Part shown: positions 32,214 to 41,433 of the stretch, piece after piece
Position numbering within the stretch: position 1 is the stretch's first letter
How the letters are laid out: each line of letters begins with the position of its first letter
From: Flavobacteriaceae bacterium
Lineage (GTDB): Bacteria > Bacteroidota > Bacteroidia > Flavobacteriales > Flavobacteriaceae
NCBI GenBank assembly: GCA_029248405.1
Contig: JAQWJJ010000020.1
Coordinates: 1 to 41,433 of the forward strand
Length of the DNA: 41,433 nt
Direction of reading: 5' to 3'
Program-made: the position numbers and the translations under genes
The notes under the pieces: model-generated
The model's database searches: none
What the model was told of the DNA's origin: nothing
Seen by the model: the letters and a program-made list of their open reading frames with translations, nothing else

Positions 32214-33614
32214 CTATTGCCCTCGCATGAACAAGATTGTAGAGAGTGTCTTGATCATGATGCTTAAATCTAAGAAGAATGATCTGTTTTTGATGTAATA
32301 CAAATCATATTGTAGTTTGACCAGCGCATCATCTTGGCTGGTTCCGTAGTTGTGATTCACTTGCGCCCATCCTGTAAGTCCAGGTTTGATCACATGACGC
32401 ACATCGTAAAAAGGAATAGAGGTGTTGAGTCGGGCCACGAACTCTGGACGCTCGGGCCGTGGGCCGATCAAATTCATGTCCCCCATAAGAATATTAACCA
32501 GCTGAGGCAACTCGTCCATTCGGAGGCGACGCAAAATTCGACCGAACGGGCGCACACGAGCGTCCATTTTGGTGGTGTACTGTGGCCCACTCGTTTCGGC
32601 ATCTGTAGGCATTGTTCTGAATTTATAGATTCGGAAGATTCGACCATTGCGGCCGACGCGATCTTGAACATAAAACACTGGCCCAGGATTAACCAAAGGA
32701 TTCAACGCAAAAATAACCAGATAACATATCGGAAAGAACATGACCATCCCCATCAAACATATCGCAATATCCAATAGCCGCTGGATCAATCGAGCCAATT
32801 TATTTTGGTTGTTTCTGTGGTACGGGAAAAAGCGGTAAAATTCCTTTTTGACGTGTTGGATCGGCACCCGAGCATTCATTCGTTCATAAACCTGGCTGTA
32901 GTCTCTGATCACGATGCCTTTTTTGGAAAGATCAAGTAAATAATTGTAAAGGGTCAAATTCATTTTGTAGTTCGAACTGTTGGCCACAACAAAATCTTTG
33001 ATGCCGTCCGCTTCTATTTGAGTATTTAGGTCCTTTAGGGTGATCAGCGGGATGCCATGAGCCGTGGTGGCCTGGTCGTCTTTTTGTGTGATGTCAACGT
33101 AACCAATAATTTTATAATTGGGATCGGAAGCCATGAGCGACTGGGAAAGATCCGCCACCTCCTTTTCTCTGGCCACCAAAATAACCCACTGATAAAACCA
33201 TGGTTTGCCAAATAAACTGATATAAAGAAAACGCCATAAGACCACGCCCGCATTGATCGCCAGAAAGAAATAAACCAAATCCAATCGATGCTCGGGCAGC
33301 ACGGGGGTGAGCAGAGGGGTCATCAAAAAAGCCAAAACCGTCAGGGACAGCGCACTGACCAATGGATAGAGCAAAAGATCAAAACGGCTGGCGCGTTGCA
33401 GATTATAAAGCTCAAAGACCAGCGCAAAAAATGAATAATAAGCCAATAGGATGATGGCCCAATACCAATATGGGGTAGACCATGAGATATAGGAAAAATA
33501 AGGACTGAGGTTAAGGGCGACCACCGCCAAAAAAATGGACAATAAATCGACCAGCCACAAAAGCAACTTCCGCTCGGAAATGTCAAAATTGATTTTAGAC
33601 TTATTTAGATTCAT
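32214..33614 (-). CDS. Exopolysaccharide polyprenyl glycosylphosphotransferase (WcaJ/WbaP type)
   Basis: Starts the repeat unit by moving a sugar-1-phosphate onto undecaprenyl phosphate. 466 residues: four or five N-terminal membrane helices (about 15-125), a nucleotide-binding-like middle domain, another helix near 285, and the C-terminal bacterial sugar transferase domain with VQDRVGRNGRIFRIYKFRTM, LRRLRMDELPQLVNILMGDM and NLIGPRPERPEFV. The sugar (glucose or galactose) cannot be told. It is the last gene of the leftward cluster, 15 bases after the preceding glycosyltransferase. Confidence 0.93.
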   Translation of the reverse strand: MNLNKSKINFDISERKLLLWLVDLLSIFLAVVALNLSPYFSYISWSTPYWYWAIILLAYYSFFALVFELYNLQRASRFDLLLYPLVSALSLTVLAFLMTPLLTPVLPEHRLDLVYFFLAINAGVVLWRFLYISLFGKPWFYQWVILVAREKEVADLSQSLMASDPNYKIIGYVDITQKDDQATTAHGIPLITLKDLNTQIEADGIKDFVVANSSNYKMNLTLYNYLLDLSKKGIVIRDYSQVYERMNARVPIQHVKKEFYRFFPYHRNNQNKLARLIQRLLDIAICLMGMVMFFPICYLVIFALNPLVNPGPVFYVQDRVGRNGRIFRIYKFRTMPTDAETSGPQYTTKMDARVRPFGRILRRLRMDELPQLVNILMGDMNLIGPRPERPEFVARLNTSIPFYDVRHVIKPGLTGWAQVNHNYGTSQDDALVKLQYDLYYIKNRSFFLDLSIMIKTLSTILFMRGQ

Positions 33615-33629
33615 GGTGGATCAATATAA

Positions 33630-34661
33630 TTAATTTTTTAAATCGTTGATGAGTGTTTGCCAAAGCGCTTGGACCGATGGCCAATCACTTTGCAAACTCT
33701 TCTGCCTGGCGTTTTGCCCCAGCAAATGGACATCAACCTCATCATCCCACAGGGCAGAAACCTTATCCGCAAATCCTTGTGCCGAGGTGGATGGCACCAA
33801 AAAACCGTTGACTCCATGGGTGATCAGGTGCGGCAGACCACCAACATCAGTGGAGACCACAGGGAGCCCCAGAGCCATCGCTTCGACAACACTCACCGGG
33901 GTGTTGTCTACTCTTGACGTGTTGATGAAAACAGAGGCTTCTTGAGACCGTTCAATCCATTGCGCTTTGCTCTGCTTGCCGACAAATTGCACATTAAGGG
34001 CGTGTTTTTCTGCATGGTCTTGACAAGATTTGAGTAGGTCTTCCTTGTCAGGGCCCACCATGATCATGCGGGCCTCTTTATATTTATTTTGTAAGAGCTG
34101 CAACACCTCTAGTGCCAATTGTGGTTGGTATATCGCAGCGAGTGCACGGACCCATAAAACCGTGTGGTTTTTGACTCTTTGCCCATTATAGGGATATTGG
34201 GTCAAGTCCAATCCATTTGGGATGACAGTGGACTTGAATCCATGAGCTCTTGCCCATTCGGCGAGATATGGTGATGGTGCGACAGTGATACTGGCATTGC
34301 TGAAATAGAATTTGGCCAGCGCGGGAGACTGACTCAAGCGCTTGGGCAGATCACCTCCGTGGAGTATCGGGACGTAGCACAACCCTTTGATCCGACACAA
34401 TATGCCGACTGCCAGAGCATAATAAAAACTTTGTGTACTATACGTATCCACCACCACAATGGTGTTTTTTGTTCCATAGCACAGGACGGTCCATAACATG
34501 GCTGCCAACCGCTTCCCTTTAGATCTTGCTTTGGAGGCACTATAGACAGTAAACCCGGCACTCTTAAAGACGCTTATCAAGCCCACTGCAGTAGTCGGAT
34601 TGCGTGTTTGACGCTCGTCCAGGGTGCCGATATAGATGATCCGGGAGTCCTTAGACTGCAT
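33630..34661 (-). CDS. Glycosyltransferase family 4
   Basis: 343-residue GT-B glycosyltransferase. The C-terminal GT4 domain has FINTSRVDNTPVSVVEAMAL and GLPVVSTDVGGLPHLI, including the nucleotide-sugar-binding glutamates, and IPNGLDLTQYP marks the domain junction. The N-terminal acceptor domain has no recognised specificity. Its start overlaps the end of the polymerase gene by 11 bases. GC content here is near 50 %, visibly higher than in the right end of the cluster. Confidence 0.9.
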   Translation of the reverse strand: MQSKDSRIIYIGTLDERQTRNPTTAVGLISVFKSAGFTVYSASKARSKGKRLAAMLWTVLCYGTKNTIVVVDTYSTQSFYYALAVGILCRIKGLCYVPILHGGDLPKRLSQSPALAKFYFSNASITVAPSPYLAEWARAHGFKSTVIPNGLDLTQYPYNGQRVKNHTVLWVRALAAIYQPQLALEVLQLLQNKYKEARMIMVGPDKEDLLKSCQDHAEKHALNVQFVGKQSKAQWIERSQEASVFINTSRVDNTPVSVVEAMALGLPVVSTDVGGLPHLITHGVNGFLVPSTSAQGFADKVSALWDDEVDVHLLGQNARQKSLQSDWPSVQALWQTLINDLKN

Positions 34662-36024
34662 CCGATTCTTGGTTATGGATCATTTCAGTTTGATCGTCTG
34701 TGATTGCTTTTTTGACTTGAAGTAATGCCAACCCGTAAATAAAGGCCGGCATGGCAATGCGCATTGCACTATGATTGATGGTCAAAAACCAGAAGCCGAC
34801 AAAGGCAAATAAAAATACATTTCTGCGGTCTCTTAACCAAAGCCCAAATGGCGTCAGAAGTAAAATCAATAAGCCCAAAATCCCAAAACTCCCGTGCTCG
34901 GCAATCATTCGGGTGACTTCCGAATGACTCGCTGCAATTTGACCCGTGCGGTCTGCGCGGTATTCCTTAGCTTGGCCCACGCCAATACCTATGACCGGAT
35001 TCTGGTAAAAGGCGTCTAGCTCTAAATTCGCCAATTCTAGTCGACCAGTGCCTATTGAAGATTTCTCGCGGCCTAGTGCATCTTGGTTGGCATAGCGCTT
35101 ATCGATAAGTCCTGAGGAACTCAAGGAAACAAGCAGCCAAGACAACAAAAAACCACTACTGAGTAGTAGCGATTTAACCAGAACCTTAAGCCGGACTGCA
35201 GGAGTTTGGCTCACCAAATAAAAAAGCAAAAATATCAAGAGGCAAATACCAGCGGTAAGCATACCGCCCCGCGAAAAAGTGGCTAGTCCGCGGTAAGCAA
35301 AAAACAGCATCAATCCTAAATCAATAAGGTTAACGGCACGGGACTGGACCATAACCAATCGAACGAAACTGATGAAGACCCCTAAGCCCAAAACTGTGGC
35401 AACTTGATTGGGACCAAAACCACCTGAAGCCGCAAAATTAGACCCTGTTCCAGTGAGCACCGATTGCAAACTCGGCGCATATAAAAAAACATAAACTACA
35501 GTGGCAATAAGTGGATATTGGACCGCTTCAAAAACATCATTGAATCGCTTGGTGTCTATGGGGTTCTCGTAACAATACAGCGCCGAAATCGCCAGGCATA
35601 ACGGACCACTCAAATTAAAACCAATCGCATTGCCAAATACAGTGCCATACCTCAGATTAATGCCTGCAACGAAAATTCCAGGCATCAGACAAAGCATGAA
35701 CACAAGATATGGCCATGAACGTCGTTGAAACCCACGGTAAAACATGCCTAAACTCAAAAAGAGCACCACCATATACTTCGCGAACTCATAAGAAAAAGCC
35801 CCACCAGTCATGCGCGAAAAAACTTCAAAACCTGCAACATAAGCTGCAGCAACTAACGCGTGATTGTTAGTGTTTTGAGTTTGAAACACAAGGAACAAGA
35901 AATATACAATTACAAGCAACAACACCCACTTGACGACAAAAGGAAAACTTATTCCCACAAAACCCAATGCAATATGGATCAAAACCAGACCAGCATGACT
36001 GATAGATTTGCTGCTCAAATTCAA
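34651..36024 (-). CDS. O-antigen polymerase/ligase-like protein (Wzy type)
   Basis: 457 residues with about twelve hydrophobic segments and a large periplasmic loop containing GTGRLELANLELDAFYQNPVIG in pieces (SSIGTGRLELANLELDAF, NPVIGIGVG) and SHSEVTRMIAEHGSFG, the typical pattern of the Wzy/WaaL O-antigen ligase-like family. Such proteins join repeat units in the periplasm, and the setting in a cluster with an initiating transferase favours polymerase over ligase. The 4-base overlap with the upstream gene and 11-base overlap downstream show coupling. No flippase (Wzx) gene is in the window. Confidence 0.87.
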   Translation of the reverse strand: MNLSSKSISHAGLVLIHIALGFVGISFPFVVKWVLLLVIVYFLFLVFQTQNTNNHALVAAAYVAGFEVFSRMTGGAFSYEFAKYMVVLFLSLGMFYRGFQRRSWPYLVFMLCLMPGIFVAGINLRYGTVFGNAIGFNLSGPLCLAISALYCYENPIDTKRFNDVFEAVQYPLIATVVYVFLYAPSLQSVLTGTGSNFAASGGFGPNQVATVLGLGVFISFVRLVMVQSRAVNLIDLGLMLFFAYRGLATFSRGGMLTAGICLLIFLLFYLVSQTPAVRLKVLVKSLLLSSGFLLSWLLVSLSSSGLIDKRYANQDALGREKSSIGTGRLELANLELDAFYQNPVIGIGVGQAKEYRADRTGQIAASHSEVTRMIAEHGSFGILGLLILLLTPFGLWLRDRRNVFLFAFVGFWFLTINHSAMRIAMPAFIYGLALLQVKKAITDDQTEMIHNQESDAV

Positions 36025-37088
36025 TTTAATTGGGCATAATGATTGATTAATTCCTTGATCACTTGAGTTTCTTGATAGCGCTCTGTGACATGATTTCTAA
36101 AATCTGCAGCCATTTGACACCGCTCATCTGGATGTTCTAGCATATATAATAAGGCCTCAAAAAGCGCTTTTGGATTCTGCGGTGGCACAACAAGGCCATG
36201 ATCTTGAACCACCTCTTTGCACGCACCGACACTGGTGACCACAACAGGCAAGCCCGCCAAACCATATTCTAACAGTCCCAGAGGAAGTCCTTCAGATTTG
36301 GAAGAGAGCACCCCTAGATCGGCCTGCGTCATTAGATAATGAGGGTTAAATTGATTGCCGTAAAAAAAGACCTGCGATAGATTTTGATTTGTACAAAACT
36401 CTTTTAGCTCTTGGTCCAATTTTCTATCTGTAGGCGCTCCGATAATATGAAGAGAAATATTTTTTGAAACTTTAAGAAGAAACTGAAATGCCTCTAACAA
36501 CGTTTGGTGATCTTTTGGCGGTGTTATGTTGGCCACGACAATAATTCTAAAAGTCTTAGGCGCTAAAAGAATAATATCTTTTAGTGATTCTTGATCCATT
36601 TTTTTTTCACTTATGAAATTCGAAATATAATGGACCGATCTCGATTTAAGATTTCCATGGGCAAATTCAACTAAATCCTTGTTGACACATAAAATCATAT
36701 TCATGCGCCAACTGCAGATTTTAAGCATCTGTAAATACTTAATGTCTCGATTTCCTTGATGGTCATGCCAAATTAGACGCATATTTGTCAAAAATATCGA
36801 GGCCAACCATGCCCAAAAGAAAGAAGTGCCATGAGCGTGTAAATGGGTGATTTGGTGTCTTTTTAAATAAACCACAAACCTCCATAGAGCGCGAACATCT
36901 AATGCACATCTTCGCCTTAACGATAATAGCGGTATCCCCTGATGAAGCTCATCGCACAGCACTCCGTCAGCTCTTGATGTGCAGACATGAACCTGCTGTC
37001 CTTTTGTATATAGCCCATTGGCCAAATTCACTACCATGCGTTCTGCACCACCCGGCCGTAAAGTGTCGATGAGATGTAATATTTTCAT
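36021..37088 (-). CDS. Glycosyltransferase family 4 (WcaL/EpsD-like)
   Basis: 355 residues from the ATG at 37088 (MKILHLIDTLRPGGAERMV), whose glycine-rich loop GGAER is typical of GT4. The C-terminal domain has LSSKSEGLPLGLLEYGLAGL and PVVVTSVGACKEVV. The start sits in an ATGA overlap with the stop of the upstream gene, which supports 37088 over the in-frame ATG at 37148. Product unknown. Confidence 0.9.
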   Translation of the reverse strand: MKILHLIDTLRPGGAERMVVNLANGLYTKGQQVHVCTSRADGVLCDELHQGIPLLSLRRRCALDVRALWRFVVYLKRHQITHLHAHGTSFFWAWLASIFLTNMRLIWHDHQGNRDIKYLQMLKICSWRMNMILCVNKDLVEFAHGNLKSRSVHYISNFISEKKMDQESLKDIILLAPKTFRIIVVANITPPKDHQTLLEAFQFLLKVSKNISLHIIGAPTDRKLDQELKEFCTNQNLSQVFFYGNQFNPHYLMTQADLGVLSSKSEGLPLGLLEYGLAGLPVVVTSVGACKEVVQDHGLVVPPQNPKALFEALLYMLEHPDERCQMAADFRNHVTERYQETQVIKELINHYAQLN

Positions 37089-38209
37089 TTGGTCATGAGT
37101 TTTTTTATGGCCTCGGCGAAGCGATCTGTTGTGTACCCTCGAGACCACTCCATACCATTCTGACTCATCCTCTCCAGATCAATAGAACGCTCAAACCATT
37201 CAGAAAGATGTTGCACAGCTTTGTCAAGATCATCTTGAAGCAATAGCCCTCTCTTTCCGTCACCAATCATCCAAGGGACGCAAGAGATGGCCCTGGTAAG
37301 AGGAATTGCCCCCCAAAACATTCCTTCGGCCACCACCTTTGGCCATCCTTCAGACTGACTAGGCAATACCAAAAAGTGTGCTTCCTTGTAGGCCTGCTTG
37401 AGTGTTTCAGGCGGTTTGTTACCATGCAGTATGATATGAGCACATAATTCGTGTTCGGTAATAAAAGTGCTGATTTTTTCCCTTTGTATGCCCTCACCAA
37501 AAATATCAAGGCACACCTCAAGACCTATTGACCTCATGCGCTGAACGAGCTTTACGGCATAAAACGGATTTTTTCCCTCGGACAATGTTCCGGCAAAAAC
37601 CATTCGCCATGGGGCGCACCAATTCTTTTTAATTTTGGGTTGCCGGGCCTCAAAAGCCGAATAAGTCGCTGTAAAAAAGGGTTTAATATTTGGGCTTTGA
37701 TCTGGCCAATCACCATAGACCATAACCTGCATATTTCGTGTGAGCCATGGATTTGCTAAAATCCATTTTTGCAAGCGGTAACTCAAGGGTTGGCGTTTAG
37801 CTTTAGGATCCCAATTTCCGGCATACTTGGCTGTTTTCTTGGTGCGTGGGAAAAATATTTGTACCAAACAGCCCAGCAGTCCAATATTGCCGGGGCAGCG
37901 CAAATGGATGTGGTCAGCGTTTTTGAATGCCCTAAAAATTGACCACAAAATAATTGGAGTTCTGAATAGCGAGGTCAAAAATCTCTTAGGACTTTTAAAA
38001 TGTAAATTAGAGATGGGTAAAAGACGAATTGACCTATGATTGTAGGCCAAATTGATTCCTGAGTCATTACCCTCCGCTAGTGGGGCTAAAATGGTCATTT
38101 CATCAAAAGCATCCGCCCAGAGGTTGACTTCATTCACGTATGGGGCGTATGCAGAAATATCGCTACGATTCAGATAGTGTGGGGTATGGGAGACAATGAC
38201 TAAATTCAA
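37085..38209 (-). CDS. Glycosyltransferase family 4
   Basis: 374 residues. The C-terminal half carries the GT4 core: MVFAGTLSEGKNPFYAVKLV, LDIFGEGIQREKI, FLVLPSQSEGWPKVVAEGMF and GAIPLTRAISCVPWMIGDG. The N-terminal acceptor-binding half is divergent, with HIHLRCPGNIGLLG. The start overlaps the previous gene's stop by 4 bases. Specificity unknown. Confidence 0.88.
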   Translation of the reverse strand: MNLVIVSHTPHYLNRSDISAYAPYVNEVNLWADAFDEMTILAPLAEGNDSGINLAYNHRSIRLLPISNLHFKSPKRFLTSLFRTPIILWSIFRAFKNADHIHLRCPGNIGLLGCLVQIFFPRTKKTAKYAGNWDPKAKRQPLSYRLQKWILANPWLTRNMQVMVYGDWPDQSPNIKPFFTATYSAFEARQPKIKKNWCAPWRMVFAGTLSEGKNPFYAVKLVQRMRSIGLEVCLDIFGEGIQREKISTFITEHELCAHIILHGNKPPETLKQAYKEAHFLVLPSQSEGWPKVVAEGMFWGAIPLTRAISCVPWMIGDGKRGLLLQDDLDKAVQHLSEWFERSIDLERMSQNGMEWSRGYTTDRFAEAIKKLMTK

Positions 38210-39225
38210 ACTTTATGCTTGGTGCTTCGAGTCTTTTCTTTTGGGGGATTGAACCACAAACTCAGCCAGCCCATTTTTCTTCCCAAAGTTTCCACTAGCG
38301 CACCTGAGCGATTGGGCCCTGTTAAGATATTTATCGCCCTAATGGTCCATAATAAGATGGTTATGGAATGCCATTTGAATCGATCACACAAAACTGGCTT
38401 TGGATTTTTTATACGCCAGACATAATATCCATTACGCACCACCATGCGGCCATACTTAAAATGATTTGGGCGGCCCTGAGGGGCATGGTGATGGGATAAT
38501 CGCGCTGCAGTATTGACCAATAACTTTCCGAGTCTTGACGCACGCAGGCTAAAGTCCGCGTCTTCATATAAGCCATAGCCTTCAAAGTATTCAGAGAATT
38601 TGATTTGTGTAAAGAGTGATTTGCGAAAGGCCATTGCCATACCAATGAGTAAATCAACCTGGTACATTTTGCCTGACGGTGGCAAGGAACTTCTGCCATG
38701 ACCAAAACTCGGCATTTTTCCCGGAGATAGGTTTGAGGCTAATCTGAATAATTTTCTCATTTGATCTCGAAGGGACTGCCTTCGATAATAACCATCAAAT
38801 TCGAAATACTTCAGTGCACTTAATAATTTTGAGTTCTTGGGCAGGACATTCCATTGAACCTCATTATGAGCATACCCACCCACACCAATGACTTCAGGGT
38901 CATTAATAAAAGGTTCTATAATTTGCTGGAAATAATCCTCTTCTAAAACTACATCGTCATCCAAAAAACAAATAATCTCAGACTCGTCTTGGACTAGACT
39001 AATGCCAATATTTCTCTGCTTGGTAAGTCCACGTTCCGCCTTAGTGACGCGATGGTAAAAAATGTTGAGACCTTCAATATTTACAACTTGTTCCGTGAAT
39101 ATATCATCCGAGCCATCAATAACTAATATTTCATTGGGGACTAGAAATTGAGTCGAGATAGACCGCAATAAAGACTGGACTGAGTCTGGGCGATTATAGG
39201 TGCATATGATTAGGGAAAACATCAT
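38206..39225 (-). CDS. Glycosyltransferase family 2
   Basis: 339-residue GT-A enzyme with MFSLIICTYNRPDSVQSLL, ILVIDGSDD, the ERGLTKQRNIGI block and the metal-binding ICFLDDDVVLE. A later acidic motif, GYGLYEDADFSLRASRLG, is the usual catalytic ED region. Overlaps neighbours by 4 bases on both sides. Confidence 0.92.
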   Translation of the reverse strand: MMFSLIICTYNRPDSVQSLLRSISTQFLVPNEILVIDGSDDIFTEQVVNIEGLNIFYHRVTKAERGLTKQRNIGISLVQDESEIICFLDDDVVLEEDYFQQIIEPFINDPEVIGVGGYAHNEVQWNVLPKNSKLLSALKYFEFDGYYRRQSLRDQMRKLFRLASNLSPGKMPSFGHGRSSLPPSGKMYQVDLLIGMAMAFRKSLFTQIKFSEYFEGYGLYEDADFSLRASRLGKLLVNTAARLSHHHAPQGRPNHFKYGRMVVRNGYYVWRIKNPKPVLCDRFKWHSITILLWTIRAINILTGPNRSGALVETLGRKMGWLSLWFNPPKEKTRSTKHKV

Positions 39226-40769
39226 TCGCCCTCAAGTAATTTCATCCCCCACTTGTGACTCGAATGCCATTTCTGTGAGAACTCCATTAAATATTTCAAT
39301 TTTTCACCCCAATAAGTGTTGCTTAGATTTTTAATCCAAAATATCGTCTTAAATCCTAATTTTTGATCATCAGTGAGGTGCATTAAATTAAACAGTGTTA
39401 CTGTAGGAGAAGGTTTTGGTGTGATTTTCTCTATATCCCAAGCCAATTTCACCGATTCTCGAAAACCGCCACTTGGGGCTTTTAAGTGCAATATTTCAGG
39501 GAAGTTAAAATAAAAAATATCGTAGCCCGCATTTCTGATTTGCATGCCAAAATCACTGTCTTCACCATAGCCATGCTCAAAACGAGTATCAAAAGAACAA
39601 TTTTCTTTAAGCAATGACGAATGAATAATGCTTGAGCCAGATCCAAAATCACTCCATTGTTTTACCTTGAGATTGATTTTTAGACGATATGACTTATTGC
39701 ACGAGAATGTCGCTGCAGAAGCCCTTACATGCTTTAATCGAATCATCGCATTTTCCATAAAATCTGGCTTAATTCTGATGTCATCATCGCCCAAAAAAAC
39801 CCAATCAGATTCAACAAGATTCAAGGCTAAGTTGCGTGCATTACATGCCCCAAAGGTATGAATACAACGATGCATGATCTTAAACGGCCAAGAGTCATTA
39901 TTTAGATAATCAAGCTCAGTTTTCAATCCCGTATGAAGTTGCTCAATGATGATGACGTTATTCGGAATTAAGGTTTGACTTTTCAAATCCTGCAAAAAAT
40001 CAAACAAATAGGCTTTTCTATTTAAAGTAGGAATAATGACGTCAATTGAGTTGCCGTGTAAATTCACATTATTTTTTGGAATAAACCCATGGTTTAATTT
40101 CAGGTCTGTTTTGACCTTGCCCTTTTTTAAAAGACTTATTAAAAGTGAAAACAAAGTGCTTTTATTTTTGTAAATCAATAATTGCAAAAACATCAAATAG
40201 ACCCAAATCCACTTGTACTGAACTAAAACAAAACGATATAAATCCTTTTGACTAATCTGCGGTGTGCTCTTTGGCTCAATAAGTGTTGATTTTAAAAGTT
40301 TTGGATCAGAATAACATAAAAGACCTTTGGGCATATTGTTTTTAGCCAAAGAGTTTAGAACAAAATCAAGTGTAACTCCTTGAAAATTTATAGCATCTAA
40401 CTGATTAAGCAGTCCAGGTGAAATGATTCCTACCAGTGCACTCATCAACCAAGTGGGATACCGTACTTTTTTATTTACATTTATAAAAACAGATTGATCG
40501 ACTAGTCCAATTTCAGGACTGATATAGTCAAAACCCGAGGGTGCGTATGAAATTAAAAATGCCTGTACATGATCAATAGTGGAAAAATAATCAAGATTGA
40601 GCTGATCATCAATGGATTCATGAAACCAAACAATGCTGTATTCGGGATGCATTTTTGCCAAAGTAATCAATCCTGGGAGCAGTTCAGATTCATTATAGGA
40701 CGAAGCATCTTTAATTCCGTCAACTTTGATGATTTGCTTGAAATTGTGTTTTACAAATAGCAAATTCAT
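39222..40769 (-). CDS. Glycosyltransferase family 2 with extra N-terminal domain
   Basis: 515 residues. The GT2 domain starts at about residue 241 (SIDVIIPTLNRKAYLFDFL) with the metal-binding LGDDDIRI near 330 and HGYGEDSDFGMQIRNAGYD. The first 240 residues are a separate region not recognised, beginning MNLLFVKHNFKQIIKV and containing a hydrophobic segment at about 183-200. The base composition is distinctly AT-rich (some 60-base stretches near 22 % GC), unlike the left part of the cluster, suggesting recent transfer. Overlaps neighbours by 4 bases. Confidence 0.88.
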   Translation of the reverse strand: MNLLFVKHNFKQIIKVDGIKDASSYNESELLPGLITLAKMHPEYSIVWFHESIDDQLNLDYFSTIDHVQAFLISYAPSGFDYISPEIGLVDQSVFINVNKKVRYPTWLMSALVGIISPGLLNQLDAINFQGVTLDFVLNSLAKNNMPKGLLCYSDPKLLKSTLIEPKSTPQISQKDLYRFVLVQYKWIWVYLMFLQLLIYKNKSTLFSLLISLLKKGKVKTDLKLNHGFIPKNNVNLHGNSIDVIIPTLNRKAYLFDFLQDLKSQTLIPNNVIIIEQLHTGLKTELDYLNNDSWPFKIMHRCIHTFGACNARNLALNLVESDWVFLGDDDIRIKPDFMENAMIRLKHVRASAATFSCNKSYRLKINLKVKQWSDFGSGSSIIHSSLLKENCSFDTRFEHGYGEDSDFGMQIRNAGYDIFYFNFPEILHLKAPSGGFRESVKLAWDIEKITPKPSPTVTLFNLMHLTDDQKLGFKTIFWIKNLSNTYWGEKLKYLMEFSQKWHSSHKWGMKLLEGE

Positions 40770-41433
40770 ATAAATTGGCGATAATAATTCAAACTGCGCT
40801 CGGCAATAATTCTAACCTCAAACTCCTTTTTTACTCTTTCTTGAGCATTTTCCCCCATTTTCTGGGCGAGTTCATTGTTTTCAAGAAACTGATTCACTCG
40901 CTTTGCAAATTCGGCATGATTTTTTGCATCGACCAAAAAGCCCTGCTCGCCATCTTTGATCATTTCCTTGGCCCAACCAATGTCCGAGGCCACAATGGCC
41001 CTCCGCATGAGCATGGCCTCAAGCCAAGAAAGCGGGAATGCCTCTGCAAAAGAGGGGAAAACACAAATCTCAGCCCGATTTATGTATGCTCTGATCTTCT
41101 CATGCGCTACAGGACCCAGATATTGCACCTGTTTCATCGCCGATTTCAAGAACAGGGGTTTCATGAGCGCCCAAGTGGATTTTGAACCTGATATGACATC
41201 ACCACTATCTTTACCAATCAGCAATAGCTCTGATTCAGGATGCGCCTCTTGGATATGGTTAAAAATGTGCGGCAGTTCGAGTGCCCCTTTTTTGCGGATC
41301 AAAGTCCCAAAATACAGAATGATTTTTTTGTTCGGGCTCGGTTGATTTTTTGGGTCATATTCATACGGATCAATTTTGCTCGACTCACGTGGTTGCGGAA
41401 TAAGAAACTGCTCTATATTCACGCCATTAGGAA
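40766..41433 (-). CDS. Glycosyltransferase family 4, 5' end cut by window edge
   Basis: Only the C-terminal half is present. The reading frame is open to the end of the window and reads PNGVNIEQFL at the edge, the GT4 interdomain motif, so the GTG at 41422 is internal and not a start. The GT4 core follows: ILYFGTLIRKKGALELPHI, ELLLIGKDSG, EICVFPSFAEAFPLSWLEAM and LMRRAIVASDIGWAKEMI. The stop overlaps the next gene by 4 bases. Confidence 0.92.
   Translation of the reverse strand, partial: PNGVNIEQFLIPQPRESSKIDPYEYDPKNQPSPNKKIILYFGTLIRKKGALELPHIFNHIQEAHPESELLLIGKDSGDVISGSKSTWALMKPLFLKSAMKQVQYLGPVAHEKIRAYINRAEICVFPSFAEAFPLSWLEAMLMRRAIVASDIGWAKEMIKDGEQGFLVDAKNHAEFAKRVNQFLENNELAQKMGENAQERVKKEFEVRIIAERSLNYYRQFI

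Noticed and set aside
1-41433. CRISPR arrays, insertion sequences, prophage or defence genes
   Set aside because: No repeated spacer pattern, transposase, integrase, nuclease system or phage gene was seen on either strand.

Overview
The window looks like a compact, roughly 40-45 % GC chromosome segment from a marine-type Bacteroidota of the class Flavobacteriia (a Schleiferiaceae/Cryomorphaceae-like lineage is a guess). Reasons: the promoters follow the Bacteroidota pattern TTG-N19/20-TAnnTTTG; transketolase is split into two genes; a PorV2-like outer-membrane protein, a DUF4331 pair, a LETM1-related 'biofilm' protein and the flavobacterial 'asparagine synthetase B' family are all present; and the carotenoid cluster ends in a small membrane lycopene cyclase. 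Genes are densely packed with many 1-14 base overlaps. There is no sign of a prophage, IS element or CRISPR array.

Layout. Bases 1-605 hold no protein gene. They carry two leftward stable-RNA promoters and a boxA-like leader, probably for an rRNA operon lying just left of the window, and a rightward promoter for thrS. Bases 606-3878 are thrS-infC-rpmI-rplT, where infC appears to use a non-AUG start, closed by a strong terminator. Bases 3877-11022 run leftward: tgt, lptG, an EamA exporter, accA, dnaB and a secreted family of unknown function. Bases 11152-13090 are the split transketolase with its own promoter and terminator. Bases 13109-15625 hold an FKBP-like lipoprotein, an S4 protein, a phosphoribosyltransferase and shikimate kinase. 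Bases 15691-16027 are a tRNA-Lys/tRNA-Leu transcription unit.

Bases 16163-21031 form a carotenoid operon: a MerR regulator with a cobalamin-binding-like C-terminal domain, then crtI, crtB, crtZ, crtY and tspO. Together these should make zeaxanthin-type carotenoids from geranylgeranyl diphosphate. Bases 21042-25950 contain a DUF4331 gene pair, a LETM1-like gene and recQ. Bases 26125-29026 are kdsD/kpsF-tatC-CMD-lptB, linking Kdo synthesis, Tat export and LPS transport. pssA, a porV2-like gene and an Lnb_N/DUF4105 gene follow.

Bases 32214-41433 are a leftward polysaccharide cluster: six glycosyltransferases (one cut by the window edge), a Wzy-like polymerase and a polyprenyl glycosylphosphotransferase. 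Most are coupled by 4-base ATGA overlaps.

Points that stand out: an identical 16-base promoter/discriminator block on the putative rRNA promoter and the tRNA promoter; loss of the textbook zinc cysteines in both Tgt and RecQ; an SSB-type DDDIPF tail on DnaB; a putative B12/light-type regulator heading the carotenoid operon; and a DUF4331 protein split over two genes. I found no clearly new defence or mobile system.
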